Source: Chamaelirium japonicum
Lineage: Eukaryota; Streptophyta; Magnoliopsida; Liliales; Melanthiaceae
Assembly (NCBI GenBank): GCA_947650365.1
Contig: OX393549.1
Span: 36,203,335 to 36,267,334, forward strand
Reading direction: 5' to 3'
Length of the DNA: 64,000 bases
Positions 8,613-19,979 of the stretch are shown here, in pieces (the stretch's first letter is position 1; each line of letters starts with the position of its first letter). Both the position numbers and the translations under genes were made by a program. Below the pieces are notes generated by a model that was not told the origin of the DNA, ran no database searches, and saw nothing but the letters and a program-made list of their open reading frames with translations.

Positions 8613-11100
8613 TAGTGGCGGACCCATAAATTTTCCTCAGGGGGGCATAAACATTTTAAAGTAATGTAAACTTCAATAACATTTGCTTAGCAAAAATTCA
8701 TAACAAAATATGGCACTTACAATTACAAAAAATAGCATTTTTGGATCACTACAAAGTCTTTTTATGGCAACTGTCCTCTACGACTTTTCATATTCTGGAA
8801 GCGTTGAACAATTGTCTCTATATCGATGCTATTGAAAATATCTCTCTTAATATACGTGATCAAAGAATCACTCATCCATTCATCTCCCATTCGATTACGA
8901 AATCTGTTTTTCACAATTTGCATTGCAGAAAATACCCTCTCAACAGTAGCAGTGGCAACTGGAAGGATTAGTGTCAGAGTTATAAGCAAATAAACTAATA
9001 GATATAAAATATTTTTTTTTTGTGTTAACCATTTTCTTGGCAAGCTCGTCAATCCTCTTTAATCCTGAAAACTCACTATCTGAACGCACATCCATGATAT
9101 AAATATCAAGCTGGTCATCAAGGGCCAAAATATCAACATTAGAAAATTCTGCTTTATAAAATTGACCGAGGCAAAGTAACCTTCCATTGTCAAAGGCTGA
9201 AAATGAATTTAATGGATTTAAGCATGGCATACAAAGAAGCATTTCTGTACTCGCTTCAGAAAAACAACTTTCAAGCTCTTGGAATTGTATATCGATAACC
9301 GGATAAAATAACTCAACACGATAATGATATAAATTTGTGATTTGATCTCTCTATTGTGCCCGTTCATGTACTGCAAATACATTATCCATATTAGGAACAA
9401 CGATATTATGTTTTGTACAAAACAATGAAACTTCTAAAATAAGAGCATCCCATCTATTTTCTCTGAACTCTTGAAACATTCCTTTATATAATTTGAGCAA
9501 ATGCATAGCATTCACAATGTTTTGTTCCTTTCTTTGCAATGCCTTTGACAAACCATTTGTGATCCCCAAAATCTTTCTCATCATATGCAGCTTGAATATA
9601 AAATCAAAAGTTTCCATGAAATCTCTTAAGCTCATCGCTTTAGCCCTTTGTTCACGAAACCACCCATCTTCATCAACCAGTTTTAGTACTTCAATCACAG
9701 CAGCAAACATATCAATAAAACTTATTAATGTCTCATAGTGTGATCCCCAACGTGTGTCACCAGGTCTTTTCAGACTAGTCTCCTGATTAAGACCTTGACC
9801 TGTAGGTAATTCACCAGTGTTAATTGCTTCGGTAAGTTTACCAAGATGTTTCTCCCGAAGCGCATCTTTGCGTTTGCATGAGGTAATTAACAAGTGTAAT
9901 AATATCAGAGAGCAAGTTGAAGAAATTACATATTGGCCTGTAATTCTTTGCAACTGCAACAAGTGTTAGCTGAAGTTGGTAGGCAAAGCAGTGTATAAAA
10001 AATACATATTTATTTTCATTGAGAATAAGAGACTTAAGGCCCTTAAATTCATCCTGCATATTGCTGATACCATCGTAGCATTGACCACGTAATTTTGATA
10101 TGCTTAATCCGTGCTTGGAGAATAATTCATCAATCGCCTTTTTAAGTGATGCAGATGTTGTTTCAGCAACATGTGCAAATCCGATAACACGTTCCACCAC
10201 ACCACCTCTTTTATCCATGTAACGTACAACAACAACCATCTGTTTTTTGATAGATATATCCTGAGACTCATCTACTAAAATAGTAAAAAATACATTTCCA
10301 AAATCATTTATAATCACATTTATAGTTTTTATAAAACACAGGCTCACAATATCTTTTTAAATTTTAGGTACGATCATCTTTAGATTATCTGGAGCATTGT
10401 TTAACACAACATTATTAGCATCTTCGTTATTCTCAGCAAGAAAAGGTAACCCTTGTTTCAAAAGTAATCAAATTACTTTTATTGAAACCTCCAAACGAGT
10501 TATATATTCCATGCATGCCTTTTCCGTATGCTTGCAAATAACTATCTCAATATGTTGATTCTGATTTAATAAATTTTGACACTTCAAAGAAGCATGATTA
10601 TGAGCACTATTAGACCATCCAATATGTTCCTGAAATTTTTCTTTTTTCTTCAAATTAGAAAATCCTTTTGTCACAAAAATATCACTACCCCTTTGCTCTC
10701 CATGACTTTCTTTGAAAAGATAGCAGTACAAACAGAATGTAGCATCCTTTGATATGCTATATTCTAACCAACTGTCATACTCATTAAACCACGTATAGTT
10801 AAATCGTCGAGACTGTTTTCCAAATTGTTTGAAGAAAAAATCGTGATTAGGCTGACATGGATTCCTTAGCTGGTATTCTTTTCGAATCATATCTCGGTCA
10901 TTAGGATGATAATCAGATATTCTAGTACGTAATCTGGGATCTGCTGTAAGATCTTTCAAGTTAACTTCAGTGACATGACTTCGTTTCGCACTAGGTTGAA
11001 CTTTATCTCTACGGTCATCAGGTCCCAAACTGAAACTTTGAAGGTCTGATTTTCTCTTCAGAAACTTATCCATACCTGGTTTAATTTTTTAAAAATTTAA
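8613..11100 (-). mobile_element. hAT-type DNA transposon, one end recognised
   Basis: The terminus TAGTGGCGGACCCA at 8613 resembles the plant hAT terminal repeat CAGTGGCGGA. It lies about 150 bp beyond the end of the transposase coding remnant, in the correct orientation. The opposite terminus was not found before 11550, so that end is probably lost or too diverged. The right limit given is therefore approximate. Confidence 0.6.
8762..11073 (-). pseudogene. hAT transposase with TTF-type zinc finger, DUF4371 and hAT dimerisation region
   Basis: Reading on the minus strand from MDKFLKRKS at 11073, the product has a TTF/zf-MYM-like segment with DATFCLYCYLF (about 10800-10650). A DUF4371-like RNase H-fold region follows (about 10350-9850), with FTILVDESQDISIKKQM and GQCYDGISNM. 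Next comes GDTRWGSHYETL (about 9765), and the C-terminal hAT dimerisation motif TVERVFSAM at about 8950. Stops replace residues near 10466, 10355 and 9350. Frameshifts lie near 9890 and in the T run at about 9010-9020. The family moves DNA by cut-and-paste; this copy is inactive. The gene looks intronless, as relatives often are. Confidence 0.85.
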
Positions 11101-11550
11101 TCAAATTAATATTACATTGAACAACAAATATGTAGGTTCTATCATTTTGAATCAATTAAATGCCATTTAAAATAAATTAAACACCAATTCTAGAGAGATC
11201 GTTTGTTCAGGTCTCTCAAGAATAGGGAGAAAATGGTCATTATGAAAATGTTTTTCAATTTAATTTTTCAATTGAGATTATGAAAAAAAATGGATCACTT
11301 TTTTTTTTGTATCAATTTATATTGTGATATGAAAAAAAATGGATCACAATTTCCTCTTTTTTTTTTTTATCAATTTGTATTGTAATTTGTGAACAAGTAA
11401 ACATTTTTTCCTATTGAGAACAATTTGTATCAAAGAAAAAAAGAAAACAAGTGATGAAGTGAACAGTTTGTATCAATTTGTATCAAAGAAAAAAAAAATT
11501 CTTTTGAGAACAACTGAACAATATGAAGTTATGAACCAAGATTAAAAAAA
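11100..11550. other. AT-rich spacer
   Basis: This is AT-rich sequence with several A or T runs and repeats of 'gtatcaatttgtat'-type words. No gene and no clear transposon end was seen. It may be the degraded 5' flank of the hAT element. Confidence 0.5.
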
Positions 11551-12129
11551 GGGAAATTCTATTCATACCCCAAAAATCTGTAATTAGCCCCCATTTCCAA
11601 TAAACTTGAACACACCCCATTTTTTTTTTCATACCCCATTCCTGTCCCAAAAATACCCTTCCCCCTTACACCCCACCATCAATACACCCCAATTAAATGG
11701 CCCACCCCAACTTGATTATACCCCATTCAAACACGTACCTCCTTAAACATACCCCAATTATATGCACTCTTGAATACACCCCACTCTTAAATAAACCCCA
11801 TGTCGTTGGCTGGTACTTGAAGGCATAGGTAGGGCTGCAACTTGGGCGGGCCAACCTGAACCCAACCCGAATTTGGGCGGGTTCACCCGAACCCACCCCG
11901 CACAACCCGATCAACCCGGCCAACCCGACGGGTTGGACTTGGGCTAAGGAAGTTCAAGCAAACCTTGTGTTGGGTTGGGGGTATAAAAGATGCTAAGTTA
12001 GGGCTTTGAGGTTTGGGGTACAAAAGAAAAGGGCATTGTTGGTATTAAATGATTGTTGAGTAAGTTATTAAGAAACGATAGAGAGACGGAGGCTAATTAC
12101 AGATTTTTGGGGTATGTATAAAATTTCCC
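11551..12129. mobile_element. Terminal-inverted-repeat element, copy A
   Basis: The left end GGGAAATTCTATTCATACCC is matched at the right by the reverse complement ending AAAATTTCCC. The inverted repeat extends through 'caaaaatctgtaattag', giving about 37 nt. The length is 579 bp and it is non-coding. Its right end abuts copy B, which lies in the opposite orientation. Confidence 0.75.
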
Positions 12130-13206
12130 AAATTTTATACATACCCCAAAAATCTGTAATTAGCCTCCGTCTCTCTATCGTTTCTTAATAACTTACTCAA
12201 CAATCCTTTAATACCAACAATGCCTTTTTTTTTTTACCCCAAACCCCAAAGCCCCTGCTCAGCGTCTTTTGTACCCCCAACCCAACCCAATGTTTGTTTA
12301 AACTTAGCCCAAGCCCAACCTGTCGGGTTGGCCGGGTTGTGCGGGGTGGGTTCGGGTTGGCCCGCCCAAGTTACAGCTAGGGGTGGCAATGAGTCGTGTC
12401 GTGTCGGGTTCGTGTCGTGTCCAAAACCCCTAGACCCGCATCCGATCCGTTTAACTAATCGTGTCTAGATCCTAAACCCATACCCGACTCGCTAATAAAT
12501 AGGTAGACACGATAAGACCCGTTTACCACCTGGATCTATTCAGTTGACCCGATCCGACCCAATCTGACTTGACCCGACTTGATCCGAAAGACCCACTGGT
12601 ATTATATATTATAGTATTGGATTGCTGGTAGACTCGACCCGACCCGACCCGACACGACCCGTTGAATACTAAACGGGTCTTTCCGGGTCTACCGTGTCCA
12701 GACCCAAAACCCGGACCCGACCCGTTTATTAAACGGGTCTATCGTGTCGACCCGTTTACGACCCGAACCCGTTTAGCCTTGTTTGCAGACCCACTAATTT
12801 CGTGTCGGGTCCTGTAGGGTTGAGGAGAAATAATTCGGGTTGGGCTCGGACTAGCCTGCCTAAATTCGGGTTGGGTTCGGGTTGGACTTGGGTTGGGTTC
12901 AGGTTGGCCCGCCCAAGTTGCAACTCTACCTGTGCCTTCAAGTATCAGTCAACTATATGGGGTTTATTTAAGAGTGGGGTGTATTCAAGAGTGCATATAA
13001 TTGGGGTATATTTAAGGGGGTATGTGTTTGATTGGGGTATAATCAAGTTGGAGCGGGCTATTTAACTGGGGTGTATTGAAGGTGGGGTGTAAGGGGGAAG
13101 GGGATTTGGGGGATAGGAATGGGATATGAAAAAAAAATGGGGTGTGTTCAAGTTTGTTGGAAATGGGGGCTAATTACAGATTTATGGGGTATGAATAAAA
13201 TTTCCC
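12130..13206. mobile_element. Terminal-inverted-repeat element, copy B (inverted, interrupted)
   Basis: This has the same family ends as copy A. The sequence after 12130 (ATTTTATACATACCCCAAAA, then 'cgtctctctatcgtttcttaataactt') is the reverse complement of copy A's right side. The far end (ACAGATTTATGGGGTATG...TTTCCC) closes at 13206. Copy B is longer because a GGGTC-rich insertion starts at 12378. The leading GGG of its left terminus is missing at the junction with A. Confidence 0.7.
12378..12820. mobile_element. GGGTC-rich hAT-like insertion in copy B
   Basis: It starts TAGGGGTGGCAATGAGTCGT, the standard hAT-like terminus, and continues with GACCC/GGGTC words. It is related, in opposite orientation, to 7025-7484. 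The right boundary is unclear because both element and host are rich in 'cgggttgggt' words. No convincing 8-bp TSD could be fixed. Confidence 0.5.
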
Positions 13207-13821
13207 TAAAATTTTCCTATAAAAATGGATTATTTTGACTTTGCCCCCAAATTTTGCCTTCAATTAGACTTTACTCCCATGTTTTCATTAATTAGACTTT
13301 ACCCCCCAGGGCCAAAACTAACTGTTCCGTCAAAACAGAGGGACTGAGAGAGGGTGGTCACTGGTGAGAGCACCGAGCGGACCTGGGAGGCGGGGACGAC
13401 GGCGTCACGGCGTCGTGGTGTTGGAAGAGGGTGACCGGCGCGGCGCCGCGAGCCGCGAGGAGAGGGGGACGACGGTCCGACCAAGCCGCAGGCCCGCAGA
13501 GATTGGATCTGCCACCGAGAGAGGCGAGCCCGCCGCCGGCCGCCGAGATCGGATCTGCCACCGAGGGAGAAGAGGGGAGCCCGCCGCCGGCCGCCGAGAT
13601 CGGGATTCGGGAGAGGCTTCTGTCGCTGGCCCGCCGCTAGGGTTTTTTTTTCGATCAAACTGAAACGGGGTTAAGGGGGACTGATGGCCGGGGCGAGGGT
13701 TTATATTCCGGGACAGCGGGACGCCGGAACTCTCGGGAGACTTCAGTAAGTTATAATTCAAGACATGTAAGGTACAAAAGACTGAAAGGAGATTCCCCGA
13801 AGACGATAGTAAGTTGTTGCA
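13207..13821 (+). promoter_or_regulatory. Upstream region and GC-rich leader of the 13822 gene
   Basis: About 13207-13345 is AT-rich with 'attagactttaccccc'-type repeats. From about 13350 to 13640 the sequence turns strongly GC-rich and contains a direct repeat of roughly 54 bp ('gcccgccgccggccgccgag' at about 13528 and again at about 13579). GC-rich leaders are common upstream of plant genes. A donor-like GTAAGT near 13746 hints at a leader intron, but no acceptor could be fixed. No TATA box is assigned. Confidence 0.45.
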
Positions 13822-15012
13822 ATGCATCGCCATAGCATGTCAAACATTTTGTCTCGACCAACATTGTGTCTCTACCATCACCACAAGCAACTCAATGATG
13901 AGTTGCTACCTACAGAATGGTACAACAATGCCTATCCAAAGCTAATCAAACTGGCCCATGAACTAAGGAATGTGGAGCAGATCGATGGGCGGCTTACAAA
14001 CATCAATGACCGATTACCCATTACAGATGATCGTATCGCTACCCAAATGCAAACATTCATTTCACTTGCCAAAGCCTTTATTGGATCCCCCTCCATGCAA
14101 CATGCTGTGAAGAAGACCACCATGCCGGCTTTTAGCAAACCAAGTGAAAGGGACTCCATCACACTGAATTCTCTTACCAAAGTCTGCAATTTCCTCAACA
14201 TCTCAGCTCAGCAGAGGAAGTCTGTCCGTCTCACGCTCTGCCCACAAATCACGCAACACCACATATGGCAGGGCGCACTTGAGGAGGTGATTAGAAATTT
14301 AAAGTCTGAGATGGAGACCTTCAAATGCCGTTCCCAAGCATTTGAAATGGGTCAGCAGATAGTATCAACTTGCATTAAGTTTTTCCCCGATACCAAAATT
14401 CTTTCAAACTCCAACTCATCTTCCTGGATGCGCCCCGAGCCGTTGAAAAGGGCCGACAAGTCGCTGCCTATGCGTAAATGGGAACAAGTTCTGGAGATGT
14501 TTGTTGACCTCTCAAAGTGCTTGGTACACGACCAGAGGCTGGCGTGTCATGTCTCAAAGCTTGAAGTTATGAGGGAAGGACTGTACCACATCAAGGACAT
14601 CGTAGTTGAGAGAGAGATCAGCTACAAGGAGGTCCGAAGGCAGGACTGCCTGGTTCAGAAGAAGCTTTCTAAGAGTTTGGGGCACTCTTCAAAGTGTCTG
14701 TTTACACTTCTGCTGTATTATCTATATGGGTCTGTTACAGATATTGAGGTGGAGGTTTGTGGAGGTGTGTATGGGACTAGTGGTAGATTTTATGCGCACA
14801 TTGGGAAAATTTTGACTTCCTTCAATGAAGATATGTTATGGAATGGGATTAAACAGTTGAACAGGGCTCTTGGAGTCTTTAAGTTTGTATGGGAAACAGC
14901 AGCTATGAATGGGGTGCTGGAGTTGCAAGGCCATGTTTGGTGTGTAGGGGCTGAGGAGAGGACCCTCGAGTACAGAGGTAAGACTTTCTTTGTACATGAG
15001 ATCAGGCTCTAA
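13822..15012 (+). CDS. Conserved plant protein of unknown function, 396 aa
   Basis: This is the only long uninterrupted reading frame in the window. ATG at 13822 opens a 396-codon frame ending TAA at 15010-15012, with no stops or frameshifts. The product is soluble-looking: no signal peptide is evident, and the one hydrophobic patch (CLFTLLLYYLYG, about residue 292) is too short to be clearly membrane-spanning. An N-terminal part with LLPTEWY and DRLPITDDRI is followed by SLTKVCNFLNISAQQRKSVR and then RWEQ-like and QKKLSKSLGHSS segments. The C-terminal block holds LELQGHVWCVGAEERTLEYR. The internal regularity and intact frame suggest selection, and I believe such a sequence is conserved among plants, but I cannot name a function. 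A second ATG lies at codon 6. The start could be downstream of a leader intron. Confidence 0.75.
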   Translation: MHRHSMSNILSRPTLCLYHHHKQLNDELLPTEWYNNAYPKLIKLAHELRNVEQIDGRLTNINDRLPITDDRIATQMQTFISLAKAFIGSPSMQHAVKKTTMPAFSKPSERDSITLNSLTKVCNFLNISAQQRKSVRLTLCPQITQHHIWQGALEEVIRNLKSEMETFKCRSQAFEMGQQIVSTCIKFFPDTKILSNSNSSSWMRPEPLKRADKSLPMRKWEQVLEMFVDLSKCLVHDQRLACHVSKLEVMREGLYHIKDIVVEREISYKEVRRQDCLVQKKLSKSLGHSSKCLFTLLLYYLYGSVTDIEVEVCGGVYGTSGRFYAHIGKILTSFNEDMLWNGIKQLNRALGVFKFVWETAAMNGVLELQGHVWCVGAEERTLEYRGKTFFVHEIRL

Positions 15013-16090
15013 TAAATGGGGATCATTAACTCTTTAGATCACAGATATTATGAGTTCCATTCTTGGGTTTCGACTGTGAGAAATAGGAAAATAGGGCATG
15101 GGTTTGCTCAGGGATATATGACTAAATGCTTTGTAAGTGTAAAGCTTGCTTGGTCATCTCATTCACAAGGCAGATTGATCACGAGTGATACTTTAGGAAG
15201 AACCTGGGAATTCTTTGATGTGATTTGGTAGATAAAAGTTTTGTGGGAAGTCCTATGATGGTGGAAAATTGATCAATCAAGTGTTGTTGAAGTAAAGGGA
15301 GCTTAGGTTGCGAATGGAGACTGTTGATAAAGGAGGTGACTATCTGGAAATTTCTTTGACTCGTGGACAATACCTAGTCGCTGCTAATTCCAGCTGAGCT
15401 GTTAGCTATTGGATCAGGTATGGATTTTATTGTTTGGTGCTTATTTTCATACCTCTATAATTGTAAACGATGTGTTTCGCTACTTGAAAGGAGACTAGAA
15501 ATTTAGGCTGAATAATTGATGGTGAATTAAATGTATAGAACTACCCTGACGTCTCTCTCTCTTTTAGTTATTTATAAACCCTTTTAGTCAATCCTTGATT
15601 CTTCAGTATTCAGCTGATTGCTTAAAGCACCAAGTGATCGCTGGTTACTTCCATTATCCATAAGCTCTATAAGAGTGGTGTAATGTTTTATTCTTATACA
15701 CCTGAGGGATGGATTCATAATAGGGCTGCCATATATAGTTTTTCTTTTGTTAGGTCTTTGATCTGTTAATTCTCTTGTATCCTTCGGGATGTGGTAGTTG
15801 GTGAGGGTGAGAGCCACTCTTGCAGTCAGTTGATTTCTCCTGTTTTAGTGAAGAAGAAAAAGAAGAGCTTCGTCGTGTCTTCTGGATATAGGCATTATGA
15901 CGAACCATGCAAACATTTGTGTTTATCTCTTGCTTGCTTGGTTCTTACTTTTGGTTCTCTTGCTCTTAATATAAGGTCTAATACCCACTAGAAGTGACTT
16001 CTTCTACTTGTCTTTGTTTCAGCACCCATGGGTATAGGACATCAATTACATCACAAGGAGTAGGAGATACAGCTAGTTTGGTATTGGATG
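15013..16090 (+). other. 3' flank of the 13822 gene
   Basis: No second gene is supported. The first few hundred bases are probably 3' UTR; AATAAA occurs immediately after the stop codon (15012-15017), too early to act as the usual signal. Short open stretches (15016-15231 and 15791-15991) have no recognisable domain. The rest is unique-looking AT-rich sequence. Confidence 0.4.
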
Positions 16091-16323
16091 ATTTTTTGTG
16101 AGCATATGCACCCTACCTTATATAGATCACCCTGACCCACAAAAAATCAGCTAATTCTAAAACTTTTAGGGGCATCAAATGTTATAAATTTATAATTCAG
16201 ATTATCGGTTATAATGGATGTTCGATAAAACTTCTAACATTTGATGCCCCTCGAAGTTTTAGAATGTGATCATTTTTTGTGGGTGTTCTATCTAAAGTAG
16301 GGTGCTTATGCTCACAAAAAATC
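16091..16323. mobile_element. Foldback MITE of the 'attctaaaac' family
   Basis: The left arm runs from TTTTTTGTGAGCATATGCACC and the right arm ends GGTGCTTATGCTCACAAAAA. Both contain 'ttctaaaacttttaggggcatcaaatgtt' or its complement. The arms are about 105 nt. It is related to elements at 27163, 27783 and 28449. Confidence 0.75.
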
Positions 16324-16487
16324 AACACATTCTAAAACTCCTAAGGGCTTCAAATGGGTGGCAGCCCATTTCGGCGAAATAAGCTGCCAACCTATATCCT
16401 GTTTCCTCTCTCTTTCTCTCTCTCTCTCTATATATATAGGATAATTCTATGGTGCGACCATCTTAACGTGCGACTAGCTTACAAATG

Positions 16488-16490
<3 letters not shown>

Positions 16491-16583
<93 letters not shown>
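16491..16583. repeat. (AT)n microsatellite
   Basis: About 93 bp of uninterrupted AT dinucleotides border the left side of the next foldback element. Confidence 0.95.
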
Positions 16584-16586
<3 letters not shown>

Positions 16587-16737
16587 ATTAGGGGCATGCT
16601 ATAATGCGGCATGCGGTAAGTGCGGCACCGTATAGTAGCCGTCTGATGCACCGCTGCGTGCATCGCATGCACGCAACGCGTGCATCAGACGGCTGCGGTG
16701 TAGTGCCGCATTTACCGCATGCCACATTATAGCATGC

Positions 16738-16740
<3 letters not shown>
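16584..16740. mobile_element. Foldback element between TA microsatellites (gcggc family)
   Basis: This is a near-perfect palindrome of 157 bp. GGGGCATGCTATAATGCGGC on the left pairs with its complement on the right (GCCACATTATAGCATGCCCC). The centre carries 'gtctgatgcacc...gtgcatcagacggctgcgg'. It sits exactly between two (TA)n tracts. Related copies are at 27578, 28233 and 28914. Confidence 0.8.

Positions 16741-16808
<68 letters not shown>
16741..16808. repeat. (TA)n microsatellite
   Basis: This 68-bp run of TA dinucleotides borders the right side of the foldback element at 16584. Confidence 0.95.
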
Positions 16809-16817
<9 letters not shown>

Positions 16818-17822
16818 GGTTTTGTGGGGGGGACAAACATGAAGAGACAGAGTAGCAGCATTGATTGATTTGCCTAAATACAAAGAAGGGTTATGATTCA
16901 TCTCCTATAATCGGACAACTGTGATTGCAGGCCTTAATCGGGGGATTGCCCGTCCGGGCTGGATTAAATGGACGACTGTGATTCAAGACCATAAACCCGC
17001 CGTCTGCACTGAATTAAACGGACTGCGATCTGAGCTAATATTTGACCTAGGCGATCAGATCTGATGGGCAATATCAGATTGCCCAATCTTTATATTGAGC
17101 TAATAACAGATTGCTTGTCGGATCTACTTGCGACCCCCTCTTTTACCTCCCTCTCCTCTCTCTAAAGATAGAAACCAACCGACAATCTGTCACCCGATCC
17201 CTTTAAACCTGGCGATTTCTCTTTCTTTCCGGCAATCTGTCACCCGATTCCTTTAAACCCGGTGATCTCTCTCTTTCTCTCTGATTCTTGGCATTCCCGA
17301 TCTGTCACCCGATCCCTTTAAACACGCGACCCTCTCTCTCTAGATGAAAACCCTTACCCAGATGTTAAACCCCTCCCATCCCCCCCCCCCCTCTTGATCA
17401 TCTCCCACGACCCCTTCTCTCTCTCTTTCTCTAAAGATGGAAACCCTACCCAGATGGAAACCCCAATCCCCCCACCACCCATCATCTCCCGTGACCCCCT
17501 TTCTCTCTCTCTAAAGATGGAAACCCCAATCCCTTCAATCTCGCGAAACCTTATCCCCGACAGCCCCATCGTGCAGAAGAGAGATCGCGATCATCATCTC
17601 CTTCACTCATCGTGCAGAAAATTGCCTCCCACAACTCCGTCCACCGAGGTACATTTGTCTCTCTCATTCAGAGAACTATAATATTTCAGCTTTAAGGGTT
17701 TGAACATCAGGTTTAAATAGTAGGTTTTAAAAGAGAAACTATTCAAACATGATGATCAAAACCTTAAATCAGAGCTGTCCGATTGTGGCCTGATAATGCA
17801 AACGTATGGAATCAGGTTTTTC
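16809..17822. other. Non-coding, CT-rich degenerate repeats
   Basis: About 17150-17540 repeats modules such as 'ctgtcacccgatccctttaaac' and 'ctctctctaaagatggaaacccc' several times. A plus-strand open stretch (17394-17681) consists of these modules and has no recognisable domain. No gene is supported. Confidence 0.5.
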
Positions 17823-18450
17823 GTTTGTGGCCTGCAATCAGGTTGTTGAGTTAGGTTTTGCAGGTCATAATCGGGTTTGATTGCATTATCAGTTTGATGA
17901 GAATCAGGTTTGATTGCAGGCCACAATCATGTCTGATTGCAAGCCACAAACTGATAATGCAATCAGGTTTTTGAGTTAGGTTTTTGCATGCCATAATCGG
18001 GTTTGATTGCATTATCAGTTTGATGAGAATAAGGTTTGATTGCAGGCCACAATCAGGTTTGATTGCAAGCCACAAACTGATAATGCAATCAGGTTTTTGA
18101 GTCAGGTTTTTTGCAGGCCATAATCGGGTTTGATTGTATTATCAGTTTGATGAGAATCAGGTTTGATTGCCGGCCACAATCAGGTTTAATTGCAAGCCAC
18201 AAACTGATTATACAATCAAACGTATGGCCACAAACAGACAGCTGTGATTATCAGCCTTTTCGTTTGATTATAAGGTTGATTATCATTTTTGAGTCAGGTT
18301 TTTGCAGGCCATAATCGGGTTTGATTGCATTATCAGTTTGATGAGAATCAAGTTTGATTGCAGGCCATAATCAGGTTTGATTGCAAGACACAAATTGATA
18401 ATGCAATCAGGTTTTTGAGTTAGGTTTTGTAGGCCATAATCGGGCTTTTT
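17823..18450. repeat. 125-bp tandem repeat, about 4.5 copies
   Basis: Successive units start at about 17843, 17967, 18092, 18286 and 18412 (partial). Each contains 'gccataatcgggtttgattg', then 'cattatcagtttgatgagaa', and ends 'cacaaactgataatgcaatc'. The two ends of each unit are mutually inverted ('tgattgcattatcagttt' against 'aaactgataatgcaatca'), so each unit can fold. A different 68-bp insert separates the third and fourth units. Confidence 0.85.
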
Positions 18451-19979
18451 GTTTTGAAGCCTGCTGCAACTCAAAAATCAGGGGATTGCATTATGGCTTT
18501 TCGTGAGTTACATCACAACTTTTCTTTTTATAATTTAACATATCAATGTAAACGCATGGCCCGATTATGGTCTGTTCAAACCTGATGATCATTTTTTGGG
18601 CTGATTTTTTTTAGTTACATCATCCCTATAACCTGATTTTTTTGGGTTGATGTTAAATCAGGTTTATGAGTTACATTATCAAACGAAAAACCTGATGTAA
18701 CTCAAAAACCTGATGTTATTGGGATGTTCGTCCCTATAACCTGATGTTCAAGCCCCGACTTTTCGTGCACGCTAAATAATAAATTTTTAAACACATGTAT
18801 TGATGTTCAAGCCCTCGAAATAGTCATCGGGTTTTTTTTTTTTTTTTTTTTCTGTCGAGAGGGATTGGTTTGAACCAAGTTATTTTGTTTGTGTTTTTGT
18901 TTGAACATCAGGCTGATTTTTTTTTTTGGGCTTGCACCACTCGCGGTTTGATGCTGTTTTTTTTTTTACTATAATATAGTGGTTTCTCTAATACCTGGAT
19001 TGGTTTCTCAATATGTTTGAACATCATTTTTTGGGCTGATTTTTTTGAGTTACATCATCCCTATAACATGATTTTTTTGGGCTGATGTTCATCCCTATAA
19101 CCTGATTTTTTGGATTGATTCTTTTGGGCTGATATTTTTGGGGATGATGTTACATCATCCCTATAACCCGATGTTACAAGCCCCGCCTATAACATCACGT
19201 TTTTGATAAAAATGATGTTCCTAAAAGGGTTTTTTTTTTAACATCATCCCAAAAACTTCAGGTTATAAAAAAAGCCCCTTTATAGTACCGTTTGAGCTCA
19301 GGTTATGGGAGTTCATCCCTATAACTTGATGTAACTCAGGTTTTTGAGTTACAGCTTGATGTTTTCATGATGATATTCATTTTTTGGGCTGATTTTTTTT
19401 GAGTTACATCATCCCTTTAACTTGATTTTTTTGGGCTTATGTTAAATCAGGTTTTTGAGTTACATTATCAAACGAAAAGCTTGATGTAACTCAAAAACCT
19501 GATGTTATAAGGATGTTCATCCCTATAACCTGATGTTCAAGCCTCAGCTCTTCATAGGGATGTTCGTTTTCGTTTTCGTTTTTTTAGGTTGATGTTATGT
19601 TAAATCAGGTTTTTGAGTTACATTATCAAACAAAATGCCTGATGTAACTCAAAAACCTGATGTTATAGGGATGTTCATCCCTATAACCTGATGTCTAAGC
19701 CCCAGATTTTCATAGGGATGTTCGTTTTTGTTTCCATTTTTGTTTTTTTGGGCTGATGTTCAAGCCCCAAAAAAACAGCCCAAAAAAAACAGGCTGCTAT
19801 TTGGGCTGTGGTAAAGAATGGCAAAGAATGAACATCAGGTTCGTTTTTTTGATGGGCCAAAAAGAATGGCAAATAATGTATATTCGGTTTGTCTTATTCT
19901 GGAATGACAAAAAATAGCATAGAATGCCTTATTTTTTTAGTTCTCTGTTTTTCTTTTTCATATTCTAGAATTTCCCTCA
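18451..19979. repeat. Degenerate short-motif repeat region
   Basis: Words such as 'cctgatgttcaagcc', 'ttgggctgattttttt', 'gagttacatcatccctataacctgat' and 'aaatcaggtttttgagttac' recur many times in varying order. Similar words occur in the 125-bp unit, so this may be an older, scrambled relative of it. Long T runs occur (about 24 T near 18831-18851). No gene was seen. Confidence 0.6.

Noticed and set aside
13364-13833. Several overlapping GC-rich open frames on both strands
   Set aside because: They arise from repeated CGCC/GGCG words in the leader of the 13822 gene; no domain and mutually overlapping.
17823-18450. CRISPR-like array
   Set aside because: Units are about 125 bp, contiguous and without unique spacers; the DNA is plant nuclear.
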